A stretch of DNA of 64,000 nt from Nakamurella aerolata. GTDB taxonomy: Bacteria > Actinomycetota > Actinomycetes > Mycobacteriales > Nakamurellaceae. The notes below the pieces were generated by a model, which was not told the origin of the DNA, ran no database searches, and saw only the letters and a list, made by a program, of their open reading frames with translations. The translations under genes were made by a program, and so were the position numbers. The stretch covers positions 146,575 to 210,574 of the forward strand of contig NZ_JABEND010000007.1 in the NCBI RefSeq assembly GCF_013002705.1, read 5' to 3'. Below, piece after piece: positions 20,755-30,687 of the stretch. How positions within the stretch are numbered: the first letter of the stretch is position 1; each line of letters begins with the position of its first letter.

Positions 20755-23700
20755 CGCGATGCGACGACCTGGTAGCCGGCCTGCACCGCGGCCCCGGACT
20801 CCGCGCCGGTGAACTGCAGCTGATAGCTGCCCGGCTTCAGGTCGGGAATGGTCAGCCGCTGGTCGGTGACCACACCGTCGGCGTTGGCGGTGGCGGTGCC
20901 GAGCGCCTGCTCGGTACCGGCGATGCGCACCGTCACCTTCTCACCTGGCGCGAAGGTGTTGGCGTCCCAGCGGATCAGCTGGCCGCTGGGCCCTTCGGTG
21001 CTGCTGGTGAGCACCTGCGGCAGCAACACCGGCTTGGCCGCCGGCGCCGGCACCGCGACGGTCGCGGTGCCGACCTTTTCGGTTTTGGCACCCTGCAGGG
21101 TGACGCCATAGCTGCCCGGCTGCACGCCCGCCGGCACCGGCAGTTTCGCCGACACCGAGCCGCTGGCGTCGGCCGTCGCCGTCACCGACGACGCCGCTGC
21201 GCGCCCGCCCGGTGCTGCACCGGACTCGGCGGCCAGTCGCATGGTGACCTTCTCGCCCGGCGTGAAGCCGTTGCCCCGCACCGTGCTCGCGGTACCGGCG
21301 GCGGCGTCCGACGCGGTGGCCCCGGTCTTGGCCGGAACCGCCGCCTGCAGCGCGGTGCGGCTGGGAGCCGGGGCACCGGCGGCCAGGAACTCCACTTCGG
21401 CGAGGTTCAGCGCCGGAGCGCCGGCCGCCGCACCGGAGCTGGCGGTGATCACCAGCCGGTACTGCGTGACCGCGGCCGGTGCCGCGATCTTGAACGGCCG
21501 AGTCTGGTTGCGCCAGTTGAATTTCTGGCCACTGCGCTGGTCCAGCGTCGTCCAGCTCTTGCCGTCCGACGAGCCCTCCAGCCGCCATGCGGTCGGGTCG
21601 CCGGCCGCCGGGCCAGAGGTCAGCGTGTAGAACGTCGCCCGCTGCGCTGCCCCGCTGAGCTGGAACCCGATCTCGGCGGTCGGCGCCGTGATGGCGGTGA
21701 ACGTGCTGCTGGTGTTGTCGAACAGCGGCGCGGCGTTGACGCTCTGGCCACCGCTGGTGGCCGAGCCGGTGCCCTTGCCGGCACCGGTGACGTCCCGCAT
21801 CGGATCCGGCTTGTTGCTTCCGGTGGTGAGCGAGGTCGGGGCGTCCGCGGGTGCGCTGCCGAACGACGACGGCGCGGATCCCATGGTGAAGTCCAGGGTG
21901 GCGGTGCCGGCCAGCTGGCTGGTCTGCACCGAGGACTTGGTCTGCGCCTTGCCGTTGACCGACAGCGACTGCACGTAGATGTTCTGCGCCGAGTTCGCCG
22001 GCGCGTTCACGGTCAGGTTGCCCTGGGTGCGGTGCACGACGGCCTTGGTGAACCGCGGCGAACCGATCACCAGCTCCGGCGACCCGACCTGCAACGGATA
22101 GACGCCGAGGGCGCTCAGCAGGTACCAGGCCGACATCTCGCCGTTGTCCTCGTCACCCGGATAGCCCTGGCCGATGTCGCTGCCGACGTAGAGCCGCTGC
22201 ATGATCTCGCGGACCTTCTCCGCTGTCTTGTACTGCTGTCCCGCGTAGTTGTACATGTACGGGATGTGGTGCGAGACCTGGTTGCTCATGCCGAGCTGAC
22301 CCATCCGGACGTCGCGGGCCTCGAGCATCTCGTGAATCACGCCGCCGTAACCGCCCGGCTTGTTCGCCTTCTCCGGGGTGGCGAAGAAGGTGTCGAGCTT
22401 GTCGGCCAGTCCCTGCCGGCCGCCGTACAGGTTGGCCAGACCGTTGCCGTCCTGCGGGGCGTGGAAGGCGAAGTTCCAGCCGTTGCTCTCGGTGAACGCA
22501 CCGCCCCAGGCCTCGGGGTCGAAGTTGGCGGTGAAGCTGCCGTCCGGGTTGCGGCCCTGGAAGAACTGGGTCGCCGGGTTGAACATGTTCACGTAGTTGG
22601 TGGTGCGATCGAGGAAGTACTCGGACTCCTCGGTCAGCTGCCGACGCCGATCCTGCGGCGTGGCAGGGTCTTTCGCCAACGCTGCGGCCATGTTGCCGAT
22701 GCCGAAGTCGTTGATGAAGCCTTCCAGTCCCCACGACACGCTCTCCCCGGTTGCGGTGGAGGTGTAGCCGGTGAAGATCGACGTCGCGATGCCCTTGCGG
22801 CCGACCTCGCTCCGCCCGGACAGCGTTGTGGCGTTCTTCAGCGCTGCGTCGTAGGAGTTGAGCGGATCCGGCAGCTTCACCCCGCCGAGGTAGGCGTCGG
22901 CGATGGCCACGTCCGAGCTGGTGCCCGTCATCAGGTCGGCATAGCCGGGCGACGACCAGCGGGCGACCCAGCCGCCGTCGCGGTACTGCTGCACAAAGCC
23001 GTCGGCAATCTCAGCGGCGACCTCGGGGTAGAGCAGCGTGTAGGCCGGCCACACGGTGCGGTAGGTGTCCCAGAAGCCGTTGTTCACATAGATTTTGCCG
23101 TCGACCAGCTTGGCATTGGTGCTGGTGTCGGTGGCGTTGCCCGACTTCGGCGAGACCGGGCTGGCGTACTGGTACCGAGGGGCGGCCGCGGTGCCGGTGT
23201 TCTCGAACTGCGAGTTCGGGTAGAGGTTCAGCCGGTACAGGTTCGAGTAGGTGGTGCGCAGGTCGTCGTCGTTGGCGCCGGTCAGCGACAACACCGACAA
23301 CCGCTTGTTCCACTGGCTGTTCGCCGCCGCTTTGATCTGTTCGAAAGACTTCCCGGCCAGCTCGAGCTGCAGGTTCTTCTTGGCCTGATCCAGCGAGATG
23401 AACGAGGTGGCCAGCCGCAGGGTGACCGGCCTGGTACCGGCGAAGTTGGCGTACCGGGTGCCGGTGTGGCTGTTCGGTGCGGCGCCGAAAGATGTTGCTG
23501 CGCGGTCGAACTGCCCGACAACGAACATCCGGCTGCGCCCGGCGGACAGGCCGGATCCGTTGTCCACCCAGCCGGTGAAGCCGGTCTTGTCCTGCGTCTG
23601 GGTGAAGACCCCGTTGTTGTCGACGGTGTCCAGCACCAGGCTGCCTGCCCTGCTGCCCTCGGGGAAGGTGAACCGCATGATGCCGCCGTGGTCGGCCGGC

Positions 23701-25376
23701 GTCATCTCGGCGCGCAGCGCACCGAGATCGGTTTCCAGCTCGGCCTTGTAGTAGTCGGGCCGGGCGCTCTCGGTGGCATGGTCGAAGGGCAGGCCACGGG
23801 CATCGGCGTTGCCGTTGGGTACCGCCCGCGCGCTGCTGACCATGGCAGGCATCACCGACATCTGGTTGCGATCGCCCATCCATGGGCTGGGCTCGTGCGA
23901 GATGCCCAGGCCCTCGAGCACCGGCTTGTTGTCGGCGTTGTTGCCCTGTTGGTAGTAGTACTGCCAGCTCTGCGAGTTGGCGTCGGTGATCGGGGTGAAG
24001 AAGGTGAACCCGTTGGGCAGGGCCGAGATCGGCAGGTTGTCGCCCCGGGAGAACGATCCTGATGCGTTGGTGCCGCGGCGCACGTCGACGTAGTTGGCGA
24101 GGTCGCTGCCGTCGATGCGCGGGGTGCTTGCGACGATCTGCAGGTCGTCGAGCCAACCGCCGAAGCGGGTGCCGGCCTTGGCGTTGTCGGGGTTGTCGTA
24201 GCCGATCAGCACCCGGTCGATGGTCTTGCCGGCGGCGAACTTGCCGACCTCGATCTGGACGGAGTTCCACTGCGACGAGTAGAGGATCTTGCCCTTGCCC
24301 TGGCCGGCCGGGGTTGCCGAAACCTGGTGCAGATCCACCGGTTTCAGGTCGGACAGGTAGCTGCCGTCGGTGAAGTGCAGATCGACGGCGGCGTAGGTGG
24401 ACGGGTAGCTGAGGTTGCCGGCGATCATGTCAGGGAAGATCTTGTAGCTCAGCGTTGTCCCGCTGCCCACCGGAATCTGCTTGCGGTACAGCACGTTCCA
24501 GGCGTAACCCCGGCCGTCGGTGGTGACGGCGCCGGAGTACCGCATTGCGGCCTTGCCGGTCCAGCCGGTGAGCGGACGGATGTTGTAGCCGGAGATCGGG
24601 CCCGACCCGACCGTCGTCACCATCGGGGTGGCCGGCTGTTCGCCGCTCGGCGGCTGCTCGGCGATGTTCCAGTCGGCCAGCTGCACGATGTTGCCGGACT
24701 GGTTCTTGCTGATGTCCAGCCGGTAGTAGCGGTAGCTGCCCGGCTTGGCGACCTGATAGGTGTTGGTGACGAACCGGTCCGAGAACGTCACGCCGCTCTG
24801 CCTGTCCAGTTCCGTCCAGCTGGTCGCGTCGTTGCTGCCCTGCAGCACCCAGCTCGCGGGGTCGCGCTCGGGCGCGTCGTTGGCCGAGGTCAGTGAGTAG
24901 GTGACGGCCTGCTGCGCCGACGACAACTGGTACTGGACCCAGCCGGCGGACTGGAACGCCAGCCACTTGGTGTCGGGGTTGGCGTCGGCGAGGTTCGCGG
25001 CGATCTCCGACGGGGTGTTCTCCGAACTCGCGGTGACCCCGGTGACCAGGCCGAGCAGGCTGCCGGAGGTGTCCGCGGTACCGGAGACGCCGCGCTGCCG
25101 AGGGGTGCCGTCGGCCTGCTTCTCGACGGTGGACACCAGCGGCTGGGGCTGGCCGCTCTCGAACGAGGTGACGAAGTCGCCGGGTCCGGCCGCCTGCGGT
25201 GCCGCCGCCGGGGCCCGCTGTGAATCCGGGGCCCGCTGTGAATCCGGTGACGCCGGCGCGCTGTCGGAGGGAGAGCTGGTCGGCGGGGCAGCCTGCGCCG
25301 CTGGCGCGGTGACCACCAGTGCGGCCGCGCTGATGGCGGCGACCCAGGTTCCGTAACGGCGGGCATGTCGGCTCAT
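20751..25376 (-). CDS. Secreted GH92 alpha-mannosidase with F5/8-type carbohydrate-binding domains
   Basis: A 1541-residue exported calcium-dependent exo-alpha-mannosidase of family GH92. The signal peptide is about residues 1-31 (WVAAISAAALVVTAPAAQA). A discoidin/F5-8C module (about 110-255) precedes the GH92 N-domain, recognisable from YVDVRRGTNASGSFSRGDN and ISHEPSPWMGDRNQMSVMPA. The catalytic (alpha/alpha)6 part includes GGVIHEMLEAR, SHHIPYMYNYAG and the diagnostic GYPGDEDNGEMSAWYLLSA followed by YPLQVGSPELVIGSP. A second F5/8C module and Ig-like repeats finish the protein. Start ATG 25376 is preceded by AGGAAGG. It leads a two-gene operon with GH43 and is divergent from a LacI repressor. 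Confidence 0.94.
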   Translation of the reverse strand: MSRHARRYGTWVAAISAAALVVTAPAAQAAPPTSSPSDSAPASPDSQRAPDSQRAPAAAPQAAGPGDFVTSFESGQPQPLVSTVEKQADGTPRQRGVSGTADTSGSLLGLVTGVTASSENTPSEIAANLADANPDTKWLAFQSAGWVQYQLSSAQQAVTYSLTSANDAPERDPASWVLQGSNDATSWTELDRQSGVTFSDRFVTNTYQVAKPGSYRYYRLDISKNQSGNIVQLADWNIAEQPPSGEQPATPMVTTVGSGPISGYNIRPLTGWTGKAAMRYSGAVTTDGRGYAWNVLYRKQIPVGSGTTLSYKIFPDMIAGNLSYPSTYAAVDLHFTDGSYLSDLKPVDLHQVSATPAGQGKGKILYSSQWNSVQIEVGKFAAGKTIDRVLIGYDNPDNAKAGTRFGGWLDDLQIVASTPRIDGSDLANYVDVRRGTNASGSFSRGDNLPISALPNGFTFFTPITDANSQSWQYYYQQGNNADNKPVLEGLGISHEPSPWMGDRNQMSVMPAMVSSARAVPNGNADARGLPFDHATESARPDYYKAELETDLGALRAEMTPADHGGIMRFTFPEGSRAGSLVLDTVDNNGVFTQTQDKTGFTGWVDNGSGLSAGRSRMFVVGQFDRAATSFGAAPNSHTGTRYANFAGTRPVTLRLATSFISLDQAKKNLQLELAGKSFEQIKAAANSQWNKRLSVLSLTGANDDDLRTTYSNLYRLNLYPNSQFENTGTAAAPRYQYASPVSPKSGNATDTSTNAKLVDGKIYVNNGFWDTYRTVWPAYTLLYPEVAAEIADGFVQQYRDGGWVARWSSPGYADLMTGTSSDVAIADAYLGGVKLPDPLNSYDAALKNATTLSGRSEVGRKGIATSIFTGYTSTATGESVSWGLEGFINDFGIGNMAAALAKDPATPQDRRRQLTEESEYFLDRTTNYVNMFNPATQFFQGRNPDGSFTANFDPEAWGGAFTESNGWNFAFHAPQDGNGLANLYGGRQGLADKLDTFFATPEKANKPGGYGGVIHEMLEARDVRMGQLGMSNQVSHHIPYMYNYAGQQYKTAEKVREIMQRLYVGSDIGQGYPGDEDNGEMSAWYLLSALGVYPLQVGSPELVIGSPRFTKAVVHRTQGNLTVNAPANSAQNIYVQSLSVNGKAQTKSSVQTSQLAGTATLDFTMGSAPSSFGSAPADAPTSLTTGSNKPDPMRDVTGAGKGTGSATSGGQSVNAAPLFDNTSSTFTAITAPTAEIGFQLSGAAQRATFYTLTSGPAAGDPTAWRLEGSSDGKSWTTLDQRSGQKFNWRNQTRPFKIAAPAAVTQYRLVITASSGAAAGAPALNLAEVEFLAAGAPAPSRTALQAAVPAKTGATASDAAAGTASTVRGNGFTPGEKVTMRLAAESGAAPGGRAAASSVTATADASGSVSAKLPVPAGVQPGSYGVTLQGAKTEKVGTATVAVPAPAAKPVLLPQVLTSSTEGPSGQLIRWDANTFAPGEKVTVRIAGTEQALGTATANADGVVTDQRLTIPDLKPGSYQLQFTGAESGAAVQAGYQVVASR

Positions 25377-25507
25377 CGGTGAGCGCCTTCCTGACCGTGC
25401 CCCCGGCAAGCCGCAGGAAGACCGGCGTCGGCGCCGGTCACCAGTGCACGCGAGCGATGTCGGGGGCGTTCGCGAGATGCCGAACATCACATCGCATCCA
25501 CCCCGGA

Positions 25508-25527
25508 TGAGTCAACGTTGTCACTCA
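25508..25527. promoter_or_regulatory. LacI-type operator candidate
   Basis: TGAGTCAACGTTGTCACTCA, centred on the CG of CAACGTTG (25513-25520), lies in the 200-bp divergent gap between the GH92 gene and the lacI-family gene. A central CG with half-sites like this is characteristic of LacI-family operators, so the site could control both directions. Confidence 0.6.
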
Positions 25528-25576
25528 GTTGCCGCAGATCCACGGTCAGCCCGGCCCGAGGTGTCATGATGCAGCC

Positions 25577-26614
25577 ATGGTGATCCGTCCCGGCGCGTCC
25601 GATCCGCCGACTTTGCGGCAGGTCGCGGAGCTGGCCGGCGTCAGCATCAAGACCGCGTCCCGAGCGCTGCGGCAGGAGGGCTACGTCGCACCGGCAACAG
25701 CAGAGCGCGTCAGGACCGCGGCGAGATCCATCGGATATCGGGTCAACGCGATCGCATCGGAGCTGCGCAGGGGCAGCGTCTCGACCCTGGTCGGCCTGAT
25801 CACCGGCGATCTCGCCAACCCGTTCTACTCGCGGCTGGCCCGCGGCGTCGAACGGGAACTGCACCCGGCCGGCCTGCAGCTGGTGACCGGGTCGAGCGAG
25901 GAGGATCCGGGCGCGGAGGCGGCGCTGGTGGACGCCCTGCTGCAGCGTCGGGTGCGGGCCTTGCTGATCGTCAGCGCCGCCGACGATCACAGCGCGCTCA
26001 GTGACGACCTGGCCCGCGGGGTGCCGCTGGTGTTTCTCGACCGGCCGCCGGTCGGGCTGCTGGCTGATTCGGTGTTGATCGACAATGCCGCTGGCGCGGC
26101 CGCCGCGGTCCGGCATCTGATCGCCGCAGGACACCGCAGGATCGGCATCGTCAGCGACCTCAGTCGTCTTGCCAGCCAACAGGATCGGCTGGACGGGGTG
26201 GCCGCCGCGATGGCTGCCGCCGGCATCGGCGACTGGCAGCGCTGGTGCCGGCAGGACGCCCACGACATCGCCGCTGCCCGGCTGGCAGTGAACGATCTGC
26301 TTGATGCCGACCCGGCGCCGACGGCGTTGCTGTGCCTGAACAACCGGATCACCGCGGGAGCGCTGACGGCCCTGCAGGGCCGCAACGGCTCAGCGACCGG
26401 GGCGCAGGCAACGGCCCTGATCGGCTTCGACGATTTCGAGCTCTCCGAGCTGCTCGGGGTCACCGTTGTCGGCTACGACGCCGAGGACATGGGCAGAGCG
26501 GCAGCCCGGCTGGCACTGGAACGGATGGACGATCCGCAACGGGCCGTGCGCAAAGTGGTGATCCCCACCCGGCTGATCCGCCGCGGTTCCGGTGAGCGCG
26601 CGCCGGCACCCTGA
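25577..26614 (+). CDS. LacI-family transcriptional repressor
   Basis: A 345-residue LacI/GalR regulator. The N-terminal HTH reads PTLRQVAELAGVSIKTASRA with the hinge YRVNAIASELRRG, followed by the periplasmic-binding-like core (LVGLITGDLANPFYSRLARG, then LLIVSAADDH and ALIGFDDFELSELLGVTVVG). ATG 25577 is used; an upstream in-frame ATG at 25529 would add 16 residues that do not resemble the family. It is divergently transcribed from the GH92-GH43 operon, so it most likely represses glycan degradation until a mannose-containing effector is present. The regulator-target pairing is inferred from position and the operator-like dyad. Confidence 0.93.
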   Translation: MVIRPGASDPPTLRQVAELAGVSIKTASRALRQEGYVAPATAERVRTAARSIGYRVNAIASELRRGSVSTLVGLITGDLANPFYSRLARGVERELHPAGLQLVTGSSEEDPGAEAALVDALLQRRVRALLIVSAADDHSALSDDLARGVPLVFLDRPPVGLLADSVLIDNAAGAAAAVRHLIAAGHRRIGIVSDLSRLASQQDRLDGVAAAMAAAGIGDWQRWCRQDAHDIAAARLAVNDLLDADPAPTALLCLNNRITAGALTALQGRNGSATGAQATALIGFDDFELSELLGVTVVGYDAEDMGRAAARLALERMDDPQRAVRKVVIPTRLIRRGSGERAPAP

Positions 26615-26658
26615 CGGAGCTGGTGCTGTGCGATGCCGGCGGTTTCGCAGGCGGCTGC

Positions 26659-27906
26659 TCAGACCACGCGAACGCCGCGCCGCCAGACCGCGGCGGTGAG
26701 CGGCACCCCTGGGCGGTAAGCAAGATAGTCGGGACCCGGCGCGTCGAGCACCTGCAGGTCTGCCCGCATTCCGACGGCGATACGGCCGATGTCGCTGCGG
26801 TTCAACGCTTGTGCACCGCCCAGCGTCGCCGCGCGGATCGCCTCGGCCACCGTCATCCGGCACTGGATCACCGCCAGCGCCACCACCAGTGCCATCGATG
26901 AGGTGTAGCCCGAACCCGGGTTGCAGTTGCTGGCCAGCGCGACGGTGGCCCCGGCATCGATCAGCTCCCTGGCCGGCGCCGGCCCCCGTCTGGTGCACAG
27001 GTCGGTGGCCGGCAGCAGCGTCGCAACGGTCGTCGATGCGGACAGCGCGTCGATGTCCGCCTCGGTCAGATAGGTGCAGTGGTCGACCGAGGTCGCGCCC
27101 ATGCTCACCGCCAGTTGCACTCCCGGGCCGGGCCGCAGTTGATTGCCGTGCACCTTGCGGTCGAGACCGAGTCGTTCGGCGGCCGACAGCACCCGGCGGG
27201 CCTGGGCGTCGTCGAAGGCGCCCTCCTCGCAGAAAACGTCGACGAACTGCACCAGCGGCGCCACCGCCTCCAACATCGGGCCGCACACGAGATCGACGTA
27301 GTCGTCAGGGTTGTCGGCGTACTCCGGCGGCACCACGTGGGCGCCGAGGAAGGTCAGTGCGTCGATCCCGGCCCGCTCCGCGGCTTGCACCGACCGCAGC
27401 TCGTCCACCTTGGTCAGCCCGTAACCCGACTTGGTCTCCACCGTCGTGGTGCCGCCCCTGGCGAATTCGGCGAGGTGCCGCCGCACCCCGTCGGTGAGTG
27501 CATCGGTCGAGGTCTCGCGGTTGGCTTCGACGGTGGCGAGGATGCCGGACGCCCGATAGTCCTGGCCGGCCATCCTGGCAGCGAACTCGGCGCTGCGATC
27601 ACCGGCGAACACCAGGTGGGTGTGCGAATCCACCCAGCCGGGAAGCACGGTGCGGCCGCCGAGGTCAATGGCGTCGTCGGTGTCAGGGGCGCCGGCAGCC
27701 GGCCCCACCCACACGATCTGCCCCTCGTCGATGACGACGGCGCCGTCGCTGATCGTGCCCAGCTCGTCCGATCCGACCTGTTCGTCCACGGTGACCAGCG
27801 CCGAGATGCCGGTCAGCAGCAGCGATCCGGTTGGCTCCCATTCGGTGCCATCGCCGACCGGGTTGCTCGCGGCATCCGCCCGGCCGCGCTGGTCGCCGGT
27901 TGTCAT
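26659..27906 (-). CDS. hutI: Imidazolonepropionase
   Basis: The third enzyme of histidine degradation. It hydrolyses 4-imidazolone-5-propanoate to N-formimidoyl-L-glutamate. It is a 415-residue amidohydrolase with the metal-binding motif LPGWVDSHTHLVFAGDRSAE, then KSGYGLTKVDELRS, the metal His in LGAHVVPPEY, KVHGNQLRPG and LASNCNPGSGYTSSM. Start ATG 27906 has GGGGGAG four bases upstream. An in-frame ATG six codons earlier has no ribosome-binding site. It is the last gene of the hut operon, 58 bp after hutF. Confidence 0.96.
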   Translation of the reverse strand: MTTGDQRGRADAASNPVGDGTEWEPTGSLLLTGISALVTVDEQVGSDELGTISDGAVVIDEGQIVWVGPAAGAPDTDDAIDLGGRTVLPGWVDSHTHLVFAGDRSAEFAARMAGQDYRASGILATVEANRETSTDALTDGVRRHLAEFARGGTTTVETKSGYGLTKVDELRSVQAAERAGIDALTFLGAHVVPPEYADNPDDYVDLVCGPMLEAVAPLVQFVDVFCEEGAFDDAQARRVLSAAERLGLDRKVHGNQLRPGPGVQLAVSMGATSVDHCTYLTEADIDALSASTTVATLLPATDLCTRRGPAPARELIDAGATVALASNCNPGSGYTSSMALVVALAVIQCRMTVAEAIRAATLGGAQALNRSDIGRIAVGMRADLQVLDAPGPDYLAYRPGVPLTAAVWRRGVRVV

Positions 27907-27964
27907 CGACTCCCCCTTCGGCATGGCGCCACGGCGGCGCCGGTTGATGGTGATCATCATCCTG

Positions 27965-29425
27965 TCACCCCGCAGCCGCCACCCGCTCCCAGAGTTCTCC
28001 GAGCACATCGGCCAGCAACGGGCCGGGATCGCCGAGGTCACGGTGGAAGCCGTTGCGCGCCAGTACGTGTCCGCCGACGACGACGGTCTGCACATCAGCG
28101 CTGCCGGCGGCCATCACCAGCTGCTGCGGCAGCGAGCCGGCGGTCCGCACCGAGTCGGTGCGAACGCACACCAGGTCGGCGGGTGCGCCCGGCACCAATC
28201 GGCCACCGGCCGAGCCGATGCTGCGGTGTGAGTGTTCGGTGGCGGCGGCGACCAGCTGCGCCGGGGCCAGATTGCCGCGACGGTGGCTGCGCAGCCGCTC
28301 GCCGTACTCCAGCAGCCGGGCCTGGGCGAACGGGTCGACGGTGACCTGCTGGTCGCCACCGCAGGCCAGCAGCACCCCGGCACGGGTGAGCGCCGCCAGG
28401 TCCGGAAGACCGTCGGCGAGGTCCGCCTCGGTGGTGGGACAGATGACCGCGGTGACGCCGTGCGCACCGAGCCGATCGACGTCGGTGTCGGTGAGATGGG
28501 TGGCATGCACCACCGAGGTTCGCGATCCGAGGAGCCCGGCATCCGCGGCCAGCGCGGTGGGTGATTTCCCGGTGGCGGCGAGGCTGTCGCGGTTCTCCTG
28601 CAGTTGCTCCGACAGGTGCAGGTGCACCGGGCAGTCCCACTCCGCGGCCAGGCCGGCCACCGTGCCCAGCTCGCCGGGCGGCACCGCTCGCACCGAATGC
28701 GCCGCCAGCCCGAGCCGGATCGGGGCCAACCGGCCGGCCGGCAGCTCGGCACCCAGCTGCCTGACCCGAGCCGCCCATGCCGCTCCGCTGCCGTCCGAGA
28801 ACCGCCGCTGCGGCGGCTGTAGCGCTACCCCGAAACCCCCGGCGAGATAAAGGGTGTCGAGCAGCGTGAGCCCGATGCCGGCCTGGTCGGCGGCCTCGGC
28901 GACGCGCAGGCCGAGCAGGTTCGGGTCGGGGTAGGGCGTGCCGTCCACCTGGTGATGCAGGTAGTGGAACTCGCCGACCGCTGTGTAGCCGGCACACAGC
29001 AGCTCGGCGTAGGTCGCCCGCGCCAGGCGGTGCAGCAGGTCGGGGTCGAGCTGGGCGGCCAGGGCGTACATCTGCTCGCGCCAGGTGAAGAAGTCGCCGG
29101 GCCGGCCGTCCCGTTCGGTGTGGGTGCGTCCGCGCAATGCGCGGTGGAACACGTGGCTGTGGGCGTCGGCGAAGCCGGGAAACACCATGCCGTCCAAGAC
29201 TTCTGCCGCTCCGCCGGCACCGGCCGCACCGGCAGTGGGGCCAGCCGCACCCGGGCTGGGGTCTGCGGCACCGGGGTTGGGGCCTGTGGCACCGGGACTG
29301 GGGACGTGCCACGCGCCGGCATCGAGCGGGGTGATCGCGGTGATGATGCCGTCGCTGGTGGTCAGCTCAACCGGCCCGGACGGCCCCTGCGGGAGCCAGG
29401 CCGACCGGCAGCGGAAGACCGTCAC
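27965..29425 (-). CDS. hutF: Formimidoylglutamate deiminase
   Basis: Converts N-formimidoyl-L-glutamate to N-formyl-L-glutamate and ammonia. It is a 486-residue amidohydrolase with FADAHSHVFHRALRGRTH as the metal site, GEFHYLHHQVDGTPY, AAHSVRAVPPGEL, VHLHLSEQLQEN, HATHLTDTDVDRL and CGGDQQVTVDPFAQARLLEY. The GTG start at 29425 overlaps the stop of the M20 hydrolase gene (GTGA). Residues about 42-75 are a low-complexity Pro/Gly/Ala insert (repeats of PGAAGP type), absent from typical family members. Because the pathway runs through HutF, an N-formylglutamate hydrolase is required next. Confidence 0.94.
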   Translation of the reverse strand: MTVFRCRSAWLPQGPSGPVELTTSDGIITAITPLDAGAWHVPSPGATGPNPGAADPSPGAAGPTAGAAGAGGAAEVLDGMVFPGFADAHSHVFHRALRGRTHTERDGRPGDFFTWREQMYALAAQLDPDLLHRLARATYAELLCAGYTAVGEFHYLHHQVDGTPYPDPNLLGLRVAEAADQAGIGLTLLDTLYLAGGFGVALQPPQRRFSDGSGAAWAARVRQLGAELPAGRLAPIRLGLAAHSVRAVPPGELGTVAGLAAEWDCPVHLHLSEQLQENRDSLAATGKSPTALAADAGLLGSRTSVVHATHLTDTDVDRLGAHGVTAVICPTTEADLADGLPDLAALTRAGVLLACGGDQQVTVDPFAQARLLEYGERLRSHRRGNLAPAQLVAAATEHSHRSIGSAGGRLVPGAPADLVCVRTDSVRTAGSLPQQLVMAAGSADVQTVVVGGHVLARNGFHRDLGDPGPLLADVLGELWERVAAAG

Positions 29426-30687
29426 CGGATCAGCCCGGCCAGCACGTCGGCCAGCGCCTGAACCCCGGCGAGGCAGTCCGCGGTCTCGGCGAATTCGCCT
29501 GGTGCGTGGGAGATGCCGCTCGGGTTGCGGACGAACAGCATGGCGCTGGGTATCTCCGCTGCCAGGATTCCGGCGTCGTGGCCGGCGCCGGTCGGCACCA
29601 CCGGCGCCGACAGTTGCTCGGCGGCGACGGCGCTCAGACCAGGGTCGAACACCACGTCGTCCGACAGCGATTCGCGGCGCTCAAGCACCTGGCAACCTTC
29701 AAGGTCGGCCTCCTGCCTTGCCAGCAGCGTGATCTCGTCGACCAGCGCGGTGGTGTCGCCGGTCGCCCCGTAGCGAACGTCCAACCACAGGTCGACCGAT
29801 GACGCAATCACGTTGCTGCCGCCGGGATTCACCTGCAATCTGCCGACGGTGGCCACCGCCGACGGCCGGTCGGCCAGCAACCGCCGGGCGGCCAGCACGG
29901 TGGCCGCCGCCGGGATCATCGGGTCGCGTCGGTCCGCCACCACGGTGGTGCCGGCGTGGTTGCCTTCACCGGTGAAGGTCAGGCGCCAGCGCCCGTGCGC
30001 GACGATCCCGTCGGCGACACCGACGGCGGCGTCGGGATCGGCGGAGTGCAGCAGCCGGCCCTGTTCAACGTGCAGTTCGACGAAGGAGCCGATGCCGGCC
30101 AGCCTGGCCTCGTCCCGGCCCCACCGCAGCGGATCCATTCCCGCCGCGGCGGCCGCGTCGGCCGCGCTCACCCCGTCCCTGTCCTGCAGGCGTCTGGCGG
30201 CATCGGGGCTGACCGCCCCGGTCAACAGCCGAGACCCCAAGCAGGGCAATCCGAATCTGCCGCCCTCCTCCTCGACGAAGCAGGCGATGCCCAGTGGCCG
30301 CGCCGGGCGCAGCCGGCGCAGCCGCAGCTCGTCGACGGCCAGCAGGGCCGAGACGACACCGAGCGGACCGTCGAACGCCCCTCCCCCGGGTACCGAGTCC
30401 AGATGCGATCCGGTGACGACCGCCGGCAACGCCGTGGCAGCGTCGGCGTTCCGGGCCCACGCCGGCGTGCCCCACCACGCCCACAGGTTGCCGTTGCCGT
30501 CGGTCTCGACGTCCAGCCCCCGCCGGCCGGCCTGCTCGGTGAACCACTCGCGCAGTTGCCTGTCGGCGTCGTCGAAACCGTGCCGTGAGTATCCGCCGCG
30601 GCGGCGGTCGCGGCCGACCGACGACACCTCGGCCCACAGCGCGGCGAACCGTTGCCCGGCGGGGTCGTTCGGCGGCAGCTGGTTCAT
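29422..30687 (-). CDS. M20-family amidohydrolase (AllC-like), probable N-formylglutamate hydrolase of the hut pathway
   Basis: A 421-residue dinuclear-metal hydrolase of the allantoate amidohydrolase / N-carbamoyl-L-amino-acid hydrolase group. The metal ligands appear in [45 protein letters not shown] and [20 protein letters not shown]; the dimer-domain motif is [11 protein letters not shown]. It overlaps hutU upstream and hutF downstream by 4 bp each, so it is fully embedded in the hut operon. No HutG-type hydrolase is present, and HutF makes N-formylglutamate. The most economical reading is that this enzyme removes the formyl group to give glutamate. Family name alone would suggest allantoate, but there is no purine catabolism gene here. 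Confidence 0.88.
   Translation of the reverse strand: MNQLPPNDPAGQRFAALWAEVSSVGRDRRRGGYSRHGFDDADRQLREWFTEQAGRRGLDVETDGNGNLWAWWGTPAWARNADAATALPAVVTGSHLDSVPGGGAFDGPLGVVSALLAVDELRLRRLRPARPLGIACFVEEEGGRFGLPCLGSRLLTGAVSPDAARRLQDRDGVSAADAAAAAGMDPLRWGRDEARLAGIGSFVELHVEQGRLLHSADPDAAVGVADGIVAHGRWRLTFTGEGNHAGTTVVADRRDPMIPAAATVLAARRLLADRPSAVATVGRLQVNPGGSNVIASSVDLWLDVRYGATGDTTALVDEITLLARQEADLEGCQVLERRESLSDDVVFDPGLSAVAAEQLSAPVVPTGAGHDAGILAAEIPSAMLFVRNPSGISHAPGEFAETADCLAGVQALADVLAGLIR

Noticed and set aside
20742..24062. A 1106-codon plus-strand frame opposite GH92
   Set aside because: It resembles no family, while GH92 motifs on the minus strand are unmistakable.
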